DNA of 5,354 nucleotides, from assembly GCA_007116095.1 (NCBI GenBank), contig SKJD01000361.1, forward strand, positions 1 to 5,354. Reading direction: 5' to 3'. A model generated the notes under the pieces. That model was not told where the DNA came from and ran no database searches. It was given only the letters and a program-made list of their open reading frames with translations. The position numbers and the translations under genes are program-made. Positions 1 to 5,354 of this stretch are shown piece by piece (position 1 is the first letter of the stretch; every line of letters begins with the position of its first letter). This DNA is from Candidatus Hydrogenedentota bacterium. GTDB lineage: Bacteria > Hydrogenedentota > Hydrogenedentia > Hydrogenedentales > SCBR16-9.

Positions 1-1349
1 AAGGGATTCTGGCGGTGACCATGGGCAACTGGCCCGCCCCCTTCGGCATCACGCTGGTGGCTGATCAGTTCAGTGTGGTGATGGTGTTGATGGTGGGCCT
101 GATGGGGCTCCTGGTCCTGGTTTATGCCTTGGGCGACATCAACCGTCAGCAAATCCAGTATGGTTTCCATCCCCTGTTCCAGGTATTGCTGATGGGGGTT
201 TGCGGCGCATTTCTGACAGGCGACCTGTTCAATCTCTACGTGTGGTTCGAGGTCATGCTGATTTCCGCCTTCGTCTTGTTGGTGCTGGGCGGGAAGCGCT
301 CGCAGATAGAAGGCGCCGTCAAGTACGTTACGTTGAATCTGCTGGCCTCCTTTACCTTTCTTTCGGCCATCGGGATACTTTATGGCAAGGTCGGCACCTT
401 GAATATGGCGGACCTGGCGCAGAAGTTGGAGCATTTTGATGAGCCGCATCTGATAACGACGCTTTCGTTGATGTTCATGGTGGCCTTTGGCATCAAGGCG
501 GGACTGTTTCCCCTTTTCTTCTGGCTGCCCGCCGCTTACCATACTCCCAAGATGAGCATCACCACGATATTCTCGGCCCTGTTGACGAAGGTAGGCGTCT
601 ATGCGCTGGTGCGGATGTTTACCCTGGTCTTCACGCAGGACCCGGAATACAATCAGCAGATGTTCATCTTCCTGGCTTCCCTGACCATGGTCACGGGGGT
701 GCTGGGCGCCGTGGCGCAGTATGATTTCCGCCGCCTGCTCTCCTTTCACATCATCAGCCAGATTGGTTACCTGGTGATGGGGCTGGCTATCGGGACGCCC
801 TTGGCCTTTGCCGCGACGTTGTTTTTCATGGTACATGTCATTTTCGCCAAGTCGGCGTTGTTTCTTATCAGTGGGATCGCCAACAACATGCGGGGCACCT
901 ACAATCTGAAAGCGTTGGGAAGTCTGTACGCCAAACGCCCGTTCCTGGCAGTGCTCTTCATCGTGTCGGCATTGTCGCTGGCGGGTCTGCCCCCCTTCCC
1001 CGGTTTCTTCGCGAAGTTTGCGTTGGTGCGTTCGGGGCTCGAGGCTTCACAGATAACGCTGGTGGTGGTGGCGCTCTGTGTCAGTATTCTGACGCTCTAT
1101 TCGATGGTAAAAATCTGGACCGAGGCCTTCTGGAAAACGGCGCCGGAAAATATCGAGGGGGTCAAGCCGCTGGAGCCGCTCAGTACGTGGTTACGCTATA
1201 CCTTATATACGCCCCTGACGATATTGGTTTTGCTGATGATTGCCATGTCCATCTGGGCGGACCCCCTCTTTACCCTGTGTTTGCAGGCCGGTGAGCAACT
1301 GGTGAATCCCCAATACTACATTGAAGCCGTAAAGCTGAGTACCTCATGA
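1..1349 (+). CDS. mrpD: Na+/H+ antiporter subunit MrpD (MnhD/PhaD), 5'-truncated by the window edge
   Basis: This is the proton-pumping-type membrane subunit of the Mrp antiporter, homologous to the NuoL/M/N subunits of complex I. The frame is open from base 3, so the GTG at 15 and ATG at 21 are internal codons. Counting from the GTG at 15, the conserved transmembrane Glu (LYVWFEVML) is residue 79 and the conserved Lys (AFGIKAGLFPLFFWLP) is residue 161. From memory, these match E137 and K219 of Bacillus pseudofirmus MrpD. The spacing is 82 in both, so about 58 residues precede base 15. The implied full length is near 500, normal for MrpD. Another family segment, HTPKMSITTIFSALLTKVG, lies at residues 176-194. 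The protein is almost entirely hydrophobic helices, with a short hydrophilic tail. Its stop overlaps the mrpE start by four bases (ATGA), indicating translational coupling. Family assignment is firm. MrpA also belongs to this superfamily, but the mrpE-F-G order downstream identifies this gene as mrpD. Confidence 0.95.
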   Translation, partial: GILAVTMGNWPAPFGITLVADQFSVVMVLMVGLMGLLVLVYALGDINRQQIQYGFHPLFQVLLMGVCGAFLTGDLFNLYVWFEVMLISAFVLLVLGGKRSQIEGAVKYVTLNLLASFTFLSAIGILYGKVGTLNMADLAQKLEHFDEPHLITTLSLMFMVAFGIKAGLFPLFFWLPAAYHTPKMSITTIFSALLTKVGVYALVRMFTLVFTQDPEYNQQMFIFLASLTMVTGVLGAVAQYDFRRLLSFHIISQIGYLVMGLAIGTPLAFAATLFFMVHVIFAKSALFLISGIANNMRGTYNLKALGSLYAKRPFLAVLFIVSALSLAGLPPFPGFFAKFALVRSGLEASQITLVVVALCVSILTLYSMVKIWTEAFWKTAPENIEGVKPLEPLSTWLRYTLYTPLTILVLLMIAMSIWADPLFTLCLQAGEQLVNPQYYIEAVKLSTS

Positions 1350-1819
1350 AACCACTGATGATAAATATATGCCTGGCGTTTGTCTGGGCGGCAATGATGG
1401 GCAAGATGGACTTCGGCAACCTCTTTGTAGGGTTTGTCTTGGGCTACATCATCTTGTTGTTTCAGCAAGAAATGGTGGGCGAGTCCAGCTACTACAAAAA
1501 AGTCAATCAGTTTCTTGCCTTTACGGTCTATTTCCTGAAAGAAATGATTGTGGCCAGTGTACGGGTCGCCCATGACACCATTACCTGGAAGACCTACGCA
1601 CGGCCCGGCATCATCGCCTTGCCGCTGGACGCCCGGTCTGACTTTGAAATCACGCTGCTATCGGTCACTATCTCACTGACTCCCGGCACGTTGAGCCTGG
1701 AAGTTTCTGAAGACCGGAGCACGTTGTATATCCACGCCATGTTTGTGGATGATCCCGACGATCTGCGCCGGGAAATCAAGCAGGGCCTGGAACGTAAACT
1801 ATTGGAACTAATTCGATGA
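1346..1819 (+). CDS. mrpE: Na+/H+ antiporter subunit MrpE (MnhE/PhaE)
   Basis: MrpE is a small membrane subunit needed for assembly and activity of the Mrp complex. The product has 157 residues, close to the usual size of about 160. Two hydrophobic segments fill the N-terminal part (about 4-17 and 23-40), followed by a third near 57-72. The rest is a cytoplasmic-type domain. Family marks are the N-terminal stretch NICLAFVWAAMMGKMDFGNL, the segment ARPGIIALPLD (85-95), and SVTISLTPGTLSLEV (106-120), whose Thr-Pro-Gly at 112-114 is a conserved turn. The ATG at 1346 lies inside the end of mrpD (ATGA overlap). Only a weak Shine-Dalgarno sequence is visible upstream, so coupled re-initiation from mrpD is likely. 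The gene ends in another ATGA overlap with mrpF. Confidence 0.95.
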   Translation: MKPLMINICLAFVWAAMMGKMDFGNLFVGFVLGYIILLFQQEMVGESSYYKKVNQFLAFTVYFLKEMIVASVRVAHDTITWKTYARPGIIALPLDARSDFEITLLSVTISLTPGTLSLEVSEDRSTLYIHAMFVDDPDDLRREIKQGLERKLLELIR

Positions 1820-2103
1820 TAACGCCTGAAGCATTTCTGTCCTTTTCCATCGATGCCGCCATGATCATTCTGGTGGTGGCCATACTGTTGGTCCTGTTGC
1901 GGATGATGCGCGGGCCCAGCCTGCCCGACCGGGTCATCTCTCTGGACATGCTGGCCACCATAGCCGTGGGCATGATTATGGTGGATGCGGTCTCCACCGG
2001 CCAGGTCTACTTCCTGCGCGCCGGCATTGTCTTGGCGTTGGTGGCCTTTCTGGGCACCGTGGCCTTCGCGTTTTACATGCTGAAAGGATCGCCCAATGAC
2101 TGA
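1816..2103 (+). CDS. mrpF: Na+/H+ antiporter subunit MrpF (MnhF/PhaF)
   Basis: MrpF is one of the smallest Mrp subunits, a three-helix membrane protein placed by structural work on Mrp complexes near the proposed sodium path. The product has 95 residues. Hydrophobic helices lie at about 13-31, 41-58 and 66-88. The family signature RGPSLPDRVISLD is at 32-44, including Asp38, Arg39 and Asp44. The acidic residues in this loop and helix are conserved and functionally important in the family. The ATG at 1816 overlaps the mrpE stop by four bases. There is no strong ribosome binding site of its own, so translational coupling is likely. The mrpF stop lies within mrpG, giving an 8-base overlap. Family assignment is firm. 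Confidence 0.94.
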   Translation: MITPEAFLSFSIDAAMIILVVAILLVLLRMMRGPSLPDRVISLDMLATIAVGMIMVDAVSTGQVYFLRAGIVLALVAFLGTVAFAFYMLKGSPND

Positions 2104-2470
2104 GATCATCACCGCCATATGTCTATTGATTGGAAGCACGTTGATGCTGGTGGCCGCTGTCGGGCTGTTGCGCTTTCCGGATCTCTTCACACGGATGCAC
2201 GCCGCGACCAAGGTGGGCACGGTCGGCATCATCTTCATGGTCTTGTCGGTCGCGGTCTATTTCGGGGACATCGGCGTGACCGTGCGCGCATTCCTGGTGA
2301 TTGCCTTCTTCTTTTTGACCGCGCCCATCGCCGCCCAGATCATCGGTCGTTCGGCCTACATGATCGGGGTGCCATTCTGGGAGAAAACGGTTTGCGATGA
2401 GTTCGCCGCCGAAGGCCGCCGCGCCTCGAAACCAGCCTCGCCAGCCGAACAGGGCACGGAAGATGCCTGA
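2096..2470 (+). CDS. mrpG: Na+/H+ antiporter subunit MrpG (MnhG/PhaG)
   Basis: MrpG is the last subunit of the Mrp complex, a three-helix membrane protein. The product has 124 residues. Helices lie at about 4-25, 42-56 and 62-84. The family signature GLLRFPDLFTRMHAATK spans 23-39, and the conserved TAPIAAQ is at 75-81. After the last helix there is a hydrophilic tail of about 30 residues (95-124), rich in Ala, Glu, Pro and Ser, which is probably cytoplasmic and poorly ordered. Unlike mrpE and mrpF, this gene has a good Shine-Dalgarno sequence (AAGGA at 2084-2088, 7 bases before the ATG), even though it overlaps mrpF by 8 bases. It is the final gene of the operon, and a 182-base gap follows. 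Confidence 0.94.
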   Translation: MTEIITAICLLIGSTLMLVAAVGLLRFPDLFTRMHAATKVGTVGIIFMVLSVAVYFGDIGVTVRAFLVIAFFFLTAPIAAQIIGRSAYMIGVPFWEKTVCDEFAAEGRRASKPASPAEQGTEDA

Positions 2471-2513
2471 GCCTTTGAGACTTATGGCCGACTGAACTTC
2501 TCATGATTTTGCG

Positions 2514-2532
2514 GCGCCCATGCACTGGGCGC
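2514..2532. repeat. Perfect inverted repeat, 7-bp arms, between mrpG and the stress-protein gene
   Basis: GCGCCCA (2514-2520) and TGGGCGC (2526-2532) are exact reverse complements separated by TGCAC. A second, overlapping stem can form between GGGCG (2527-2531) and CGCCC (2535-2539), so the two would compete in RNA. No T-run follows either stem, so a factor-independent terminator is not well supported. The site is centred about 107 bases before the start point predicted for the sigma-54 promoter match, a usual distance for an enhancer-binding activator. It could instead be an operator, or an mRNA 3'-end stabilising hairpin for the mrp operon. Confidence 0.45.
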
Positions 2533-2546
2533 GACGCCCTGTCTGG

Positions 2547-2572
2547 CCAATTTTCCCCTATGCGCAAATTGG
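2547..2572. repeat. Inverted repeat CCAATTT...AAATTGG
   Basis: CCAATTT (2547-2553) and AAATTGG (2566-2572) form exact 7-bp arms around a 12-base loop. Overlapping its right arm is a 17-base NtrC-like dyad (2561-2577) with TGC at the left end and GCA at the right. The dyad departs from the NtrC consensus TGCACYANNNTGGTGCA at four positions. Either could be a regulator site for the downstream gene. The role is inferred only from position and symmetry. Confidence 0.3.
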
Positions 2573-2603
2573 TTGCAGAATCTCGCTGCCTAGTGCATAC
2601 TAA

Positions 2604-2619
2604 TGGTACGGGAATCGCT
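2604..2619 (+). promoter_or_regulatory. Candidate sigma-54 (-24/-12) promoter of the stress-protein gene
   Basis: TGGTACGGGAATCGCT fits the sigma-54 consensus TGGCACG-N4-TTGCW except at two positions: T for C in the -24 box (a common variant) and C for T in the -12 box. The invariant GG (2605-2606) and GC (2617-2618) are separated by exactly 10 bases, as required. The predicted start is near 2630, leaving a leader of about 23 bases that holds just the ribosome binding site. The nearest sigma-70 alternative, TTGCAG (2573-2578), 17 bases, CATACT (2596-2601), is a weaker match. The call rests on the pattern alone; no rpoN or activator gene is in view. Confidence 0.5.
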
Positions 2620-2638
2620 GATTGTAGCAGTATTTTAT

Positions 2639-2646
2639 AGGGAGAG
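2639..2646 (+). promoter_or_regulatory. Ribosome binding site of the stress-protein gene
   Basis: AGGGAGAG contains GGAG at 2641-2644, 8 bases before the ATG at 2653. This strong Shine-Dalgarno match decides the start. It lies just downstream of the start point predicted from the sigma-54 match. Confidence 0.75.
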
Positions 2647-2652
2647 CCAGAC

Positions 2653-3582
2653 ATGAAAAGTTTTAAGAACATCCTTGTGTACGTGGATACCTTCGCCAGC
2701 CACCCGCATACCGCGTTCCACAAAGCTATTGAGATTGCGGCGAGGAATCATGGCGCCGTTACCTTGATGGACGTGGTGGAGGATGTGCCCTGGTTTATGA
2801 ACGCCATCAGCCACAAGGCGCAGGATATCCTGGATACAACGGAGGGGATGCGCCGGGATAAACTGGAAGAGTTGGCGGAGGAGGCGCGTAACCTTGATCT
2901 TCCGGTGAAGACCTTGCTGGTGCATGGCAAGCCTTTTGAGGAGATCACGAAAGCGGTGTTGCGGAATGACCATGATCTTGTTATGAAGACCGCCAACGCC
3001 GGCAGTAACAGCACGAATCTCTGTGGGCAGACAGGTATTCGCCTGGTGCGTAAGTGCCCCTGCCCGGTGTGGATTGTGACCCCCGCGGCGCCTGAGAAAT
3101 TTTCTCATGTGGCTGTGGCGATTGATCCGGCGCCGCATGACATGTCGCGTAACAGCATGAGCAAAAAGCTCATGGAGAGCGCCATTTCCATTACTTGTCC
3201 CGACACGGGGGTGTTGACCATTGTGCATGCTTGGACCTTGTACGCCGAGTCCATGTTTGCCTCACGCATGACCCCACAGGAACTGCGGGAGCATATTGAA
3301 ACGGTCGAGCGCCAGGTGATGGAAATGGTTGAGGCCTTTCTGATACCCTTTCAGGATTTCCTGCCCGAAGGCCATGTGGAATTGGTCCGGGGCGAGCCCG
3401 GACTCGCGGTGCCGGAGTATGTCAACCAGTCAAACACCGATTTGTTGATTATCGGTACGACCGGACGCTCCGGATTGCCCCATTTCTTCAGCGGGCACAT
3501 TGCGGAGATGGTGTTGAACGAAATCCAGTGTTCGGTTTTGGTAATCAAGCCAGATGATTTTGTCTGTCCCATTCATATCTAA
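2653..3582 (+). CDS. Tandem-domain universal stress protein (UspE-like)
   Basis: This is a soluble cytoplasmic protein of 309 residues made of two UspA folds in tandem (about 1-144 and 149-300), the architecture and length of UspE. Domain 1 starts with KNILVYVD (5-12) and ends with KCPCPVWIV (134-142), a stretch typical of UspE-type proteins. Its nucleotide-binding loop is replaced by a Gly/Asn/Ser-rich segment (about 114-128), so it probably does not bind ATP in the classic way. Domain 2 starts near HVAVAIDPA (152-160). It keeps the loop G-2X-G-9X-G as G268, G271 and G281, but has His282 where Ser/Thr is usual, and ends in CSVLVIKP (293-300). Such proteins modulate stress survival, often by binding ATP; the specific partner is unknown. 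The gene stands alone between a candidate sigma-54 promoter and a probable terminator. Family is firm; exact role is not. Confidence 0.92.
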   Translation: MKSFKNILVYVDTFASHPHTAFHKAIEIAARNHGAVTLMDVVEDVPWFMNAISHKAQDILDTTEGMRRDKLEELAEEARNLDLPVKTLLVHGKPFEEITKAVLRNDHDLVMKTANAGSNSTNLCGQTGIRLVRKCPCPVWIVTPAAPEKFSHVAVAIDPAPHDMSRNSMSKKLMESAISITCPDTGVLTIVHAWTLYAESMFASRMTPQELREHIETVERQVMEMVEAFLIPFQDFLPEGHVELVRGEPGLAVPEYVNQSNTDLLIIGTTGRSGLPHFFSGHIAEMVLNEIQCSVLVIKPDDFVCPIHI

Positions 3583-3630
3583 TACTCCTTAAGCAATCTG
3601 TGACAGGCCGCAGAGGGACGATATTACACC

Positions 3631-3670
3631 CCTGCCTGTGCGTGTTGTGCGCCTGCGTGCGGGCAGGTTT
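3631..3670 (+). terminator. Probable factor-independent terminator after the stress-protein gene
   Basis: Bases 3631-3642 pair with 3656-3667 in a continuous 12-bp stem, including three G-U pairs, with a 13-base loop. The outer six pairs (CCTGCC with GGCAGG) are perfect. The stem is followed directly by TTTGTT (3668-3673). It lies about 50 bases after the stop codon and well before the next gene. The loop is large and the T-tract short, so efficiency may be modest. Confidence 0.5.
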
Positions 3671-3769
3671 GTTGCGAAGCGATAGCTGAAGCGGCCCTAT
3701 GAAGTAATTTGCGTCTCGGGGGAGATGCCTGTGCCGCCACAAAATAATGTTGCAGGCCTGTCGGTCTGC

Positions 3770-3797
3770 GGGGAGCAGCATGCTGGATGAACGATGA
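3770..3797 (+). promoter_or_regulatory. Translation start region of the PsiE-family gene, with possible five-codon leader ORF
   Basis: GGGGAG (3770-3775) is the only good Shine-Dalgarno sequence. It lies 11 bases from the ATG at 3787, rather far, but only 4 bases from an out-of-frame ATG at 3780. That ATG opens a five-codon reading frame (M-L-D-E-R) ending at TGA 3795-3797, which overlaps the real start codon. The 10-bp palindrome CAGCATGCTG (3776-3785) lies between. Frame openness shows the main gene cannot start upstream of the TAA at 3745. A regulatory use of the leader ORF is speculation. Confidence 0.3.
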
Positions 3798-4317
3798 TGT
3801 AAAGCCACCACTGTTAGATGTCGAGTCCGAAGCCAAATTACAAAAAGCGCCAAGAGATCCGATGCTTCGTTTCTTGCGCAAGATCATTCGCTTTTCGGTG
3901 AGAGCGCTGGCCATCCTGATGACGGCCATAATACTGTGGGGCGTGTTGGATGTTATCTATGTACTGTACGAGCGGATTCTTGATCCGCCCTATTTTCTGC
4001 TGGAAATTACGGACATCCTTGCAACATTCGGCGCGTTCATGGCAGTATTGATCGCGATTGAGATATATGTCAATATCACCATTTACCTGCGTGAAGACAT
4101 TATCCATGTGAAGATCGTTATGGCAACGGCGCTGATGGCGGTGGCCCGTAAGGTCATCGTTATGGATATCGATGACATGGAGTCCATTCAGGTATTCGGA
4201 CTGGCCGCCGTGGTGATGGCTATGAGCATTGGTTACTGGATTGTCTCGATGCGCGATCCAAAGTCGCGCAGAGAGTTGCATCAGGGCGACGAAAGAAACC
4301 TTCATTCGGAGGAATAG
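3787..4317 (+). CDS. PsiE-family (phosphate-starvation-inducible E) inner membrane protein
   Basis: The product has 176 residues and four hydrophobic segments, at about 38-60, 74-97, 108-125 and 135-154. The family core is visible as EIYVNITIYLREDIIHVKIVM (92-112, quoted here only as a landmark), followed by ALMAVARKVIVMDID (115-129). The charged residues in these two stretches (Arg102, Glu103, His107, Arg121, Lys122, Asp127 and Asp129) are typical of the family. A hydrophilic N-terminus of about 30 residues and a charged C-tail make it longer than E. coli PsiE, which I recall as about 136 residues. The molecular function of the family is not established. The name comes from E. coli regulation by PhoB and cyclic AMP receptor protein; no Pho-box pair was seen upstream here. 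Sampled lines of this gene are lower in GC (about 45-48%) than the mrp genes. It may be co-transcribed with the sulfatase gene 36 bases downstream. Confidence 0.85.
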   Translation: MNDDVKPPLLDVESEAKLQKAPRDPMLRFLRKIIRFSVRALAILMTAIILWGVLDVIYVLYERILDPPYFLLEITDILATFGAFMAVLIAIEIYVNITIYLREDIIHVKIVMATALMAVARKVIVMDIDDMESIQVFGLAAVVMAMSIGYWIVSMRDPKSRRELHQGDERNLHSEE

Positions 4318-4337
4318 TCGCTATGGTGGGGAAATAC

Positions 4338-4346
4338 AGGAGAAGG
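4338..4346 (+). promoter_or_regulatory. Ribosome binding site supporting the GTG start of the sulfatase
   Basis: AGGAGAAGG offers AGGAG 11 bases, and GAAGG 7 bases, before the GTG at 4354. The sulfatase frame has no ATG between the in-frame stop at 4315-4317 and this GTG. The first downstream ATG (4423) would remove most of the export signal, so GTG is the best start. Confidence 0.65.
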
Positions 4347-4353
4347 TCGTAGC

Positions 4354-5354
4354 GTGAAATACCAATCAGGTATCACCCGCCGTCGGTTTTTACAGGGAAC
4401 CCTGTTCGCCAGCGGCGCCGCCATGCTCTCGCAATCACAGCACGGTCGGATTGTTCATGCCCATGAAGAACGTCCCAATCTGCTGGTTATTGTAACGGAC
4501 CAGCAGCACTGGGAAGCGATGGGATTCATGGATCCCTTTTACGACACGCCGAACCTGGATAAACTGGCCGGGGAAAGCGTGGTCTTCGATCATGCCTTTT
4601 GCACCACGCCGCAATGCTCCCCGAGTCGGGCATCCATCTACACCGGTCTCTACCCGCATCGCAGCGGTGTCTTGGGCAATATCCATTCGGTGGATCACCA
4701 GGGCGAATTGATAGATGCCCTGCCTGAAGGTACGGAAACGCTAGGGATTCGCCTTAAAGACGCCGGGTATCATACGGGCTATATTGGCAAGTGGCATCTG
4801 GGTAACGGGGGGCATTTCGAAACGCATTTTGATGTCGCGAAGCTGGACTTCTACCCCGACAGCGATATGACCCATGCCGCGCTGGATTATCTAGATGAGC
4901 GTGTCAATGCCGCGGCGACGAATACCCCCTTCGCCCTCTTTGTCAATTATCTCGATCCGCATGACATCTACGAGTTTGGCTTTTTCGAGCAACCCGAAGA
5001 AGTACCCGAGATCGATGAACCCGTGCCGGTCCCCCGTCCGCCCTCCTGGGCGGATACCCTGGAAGACAAGCCTGCCCCGCAACGCCAATTCATGGAAGCG
5101 GACCAGGGCGTCTATTTTATAGACAAGCCGGAACGCTTCTGGGAGCATTATCGCCGGGTATACCGGGAGAAATGTCGCCTGGTGGACGCGGAAGTCGGTA
5201 TGGTGCTGGATCGGCTTGAAGCCTTGGGGCTACGTGACGACACCGTGGTCGTTTTCGCCTCGGACCATGGTGATATGGACACCCGCAACCGGTTGGTGTA
5301 CAAAGGTCCCTTCATGTACGAGCACTGTATTCGCGTGCCCTTAATGATCCGGGT
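4354..5354 (+). CDS. Tat-exported formylglycine-dependent sulfatase, 3'-truncated by the window edge
   Basis: This enzyme hydrolyses a sulfate ester, probably in the periplasm. The visible part has 333 residues and no stop; the family usually has about 450-550. The N-terminus carries a twin-arginine signal, TRRRFLQG (8-15), then a hydrophobic stretch (about 16-25), with possible cleavage after Ala36. The sulfatase core follows: PNLLVIVTDQQ (41-51) with metal ligands Asp49 and Gln50; CSPSR (88-92), in which Cys88 would be converted to formylglycine and Arg92 is catalytic; GKWHLG (145-150) with Lys146 and His148; DPHD (201-204) with His203; and SDHGD (303-307) with metal-binding Asp304 and His305. 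YKGPFMYEHCIRVPL (316-330) supplies the conserved Lys318. A Pro/Glu-rich stretch lies at about 212-230. The substrate cannot be read from the sequence; arylsulfatase- and choline-sulfatase-like enzymes share these motifs. A formylglycine-generating enzyme must be encoded elsewhere. Confidence 0.93.
   Translation, partial: MKYQSGITRRRFLQGTLFASGAAMLSQSQHGRIVHAHEERPNLLVIVTDQQHWEAMGFMDPFYDTPNLDKLAGESVVFDHAFCTTPQCSPSRASIYTGLYPHRSGVLGNIHSVDHQGELIDALPEGTETLGIRLKDAGYHTGYIGKWHLGNGGHFETHFDVAKLDFYPDSDMTHAALDYLDERVNAAATNTPFALFVNYLDPHDIYEFGFFEQPEEVPEIDEPVPVPRPPSWADTLEDKPAPQRQFMEADQGVYFIDKPERFWEHYRRVYREKCRLVDAEVGMVLDRLEALGLRDDTVVVFASDHGDMDTRNRLVYKGPFMYEHCIRVPLMIR

Noticed and set aside
15..23. GTG at 15 or ATG at 21 as the true start of mrpD
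   Set aside because: The frame is open to the window edge, and the conserved Glu and Lys sit 58 residues too early if the gene began here, so the true start is outside the window.
1594..2238. Long reverse-strand reading frame of 214 codons antisense to mrpE/mrpF/mrpG
   Set aside because: Its translation is rich in His, Gln and Arg with no recognisable domain, as expected for a shadow of membrane-protein codons. It lies entirely opposite well-supported genes.
2635..3228. Reverse-strand reading frame of 197 codons antisense to the stress-protein gene
   Set aside because: It is rich in His and Arg, lacks a motif, and is fully explained by the coding gene on the other strand.
3598..3606. CTGTGACAG as a Pho-box half site for the PsiE-family gene
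   Set aside because: A Pho box needs two direct CTGTCAT-like repeats 11 bases apart. Only a single short palindrome is present, and it lies about 180 bases upstream, before the probable terminator.
3743..3748. AATAAT as a -10 box for the PsiE-family gene
   Set aside because: It matches TATAAT at five of six bases, but no acceptable -35 box lies 16-18 bases upstream.
3602..3762. GACAGGCC (3602-3609) with GGCCTGTC (3755-3762), and a direct repeat TGCCTGTGC (3633-3641 and 3726-3734), as mobile-element ends
   Set aside because: The repeats are only 8-9 bases, enclose no coding sequence and show no target duplication, so chance in a GC-rich spacer is enough.
3545..3929. Reverse-strand reading frames crossing the gap between the stress-protein and PsiE-family genes
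   Set aside because: Two overlapping frames have low-complexity translations without family resemblance, and they cover the probable terminator and the start of the PsiE-family gene.
4323..4352. Nine-codon reading frame between the PsiE-family and sulfatase genes
   Set aside because: It has no ribosome binding site of its own and covers the sulfatase's Shine-Dalgarno sequence, so it is most likely chance.
4392..4405. Inverted repeat ACAGGG-AA-CCCTGT in the sulfatase signal-peptide region
   Set aside because: The short 6-bp arms are within coding sequence, with no promoter nearby and no match to a known operator.

Overview
The window most likely comes from a proteobacterial chromosome, probably a gammaproteobacterium, judged from protein style and gene content. 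No marker here fixes the genus. Base composition is moderately GC-rich: hand-counted 60-base lines give about 58-60% GC in the mrp genes and about 45-48% in the PsiE-family gene. Every gene reads left to right, there is no gap over 300 bases without a gene, and no RNA gene, insertion sequence or CRISPR array was seen.

Positions 1-2470 hold the end of a multisubunit Mrp (Mnh/Pha) cation/proton antiporter operon: the 3' part of mrpD, then complete mrpE, mrpF and mrpG. The genes overlap by 4, 4 and 8 bases, the tight coupling expected of a complex whose subunits assemble together. The missing mrpA, mrpB and mrpC should lie upstream. The complete antiporter exchanges cytoplasmic Na+ (sometimes K+ or Li+) for external protons and supports pH and salt homeostasis.

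Positions 2471-2652 are an intergenic control region. It contains a strong-looking sigma-54 (-24/-12) promoter match at 2604-2619 and two dyads upstream at enhancer-like distances. It serves a 309-residue tandem-domain universal stress protein (2653-3582). A GC-rich hairpin followed by a short T-rich stretch (3631-3670) probably ends that transcript.

Positions 3787-4317 encode a four-helix membrane protein of the PsiE family (phosphate-starvation-inducible E). After 36 bases comes the start of a Tat-exported, formylglycine-type sulfatase (4354 to the window edge), which is cut off by the window with its active-site motifs present. The last two genes could share a transcript.

The recurring theme is ion and pH stress, general stress and possibly sulfate scavenging at the envelope. 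Calling this one functional system is inference. Nothing here is clearly a new type of system. The most notable signal is the candidate sigma-54 control of a stress protein next to an Mrp operon.
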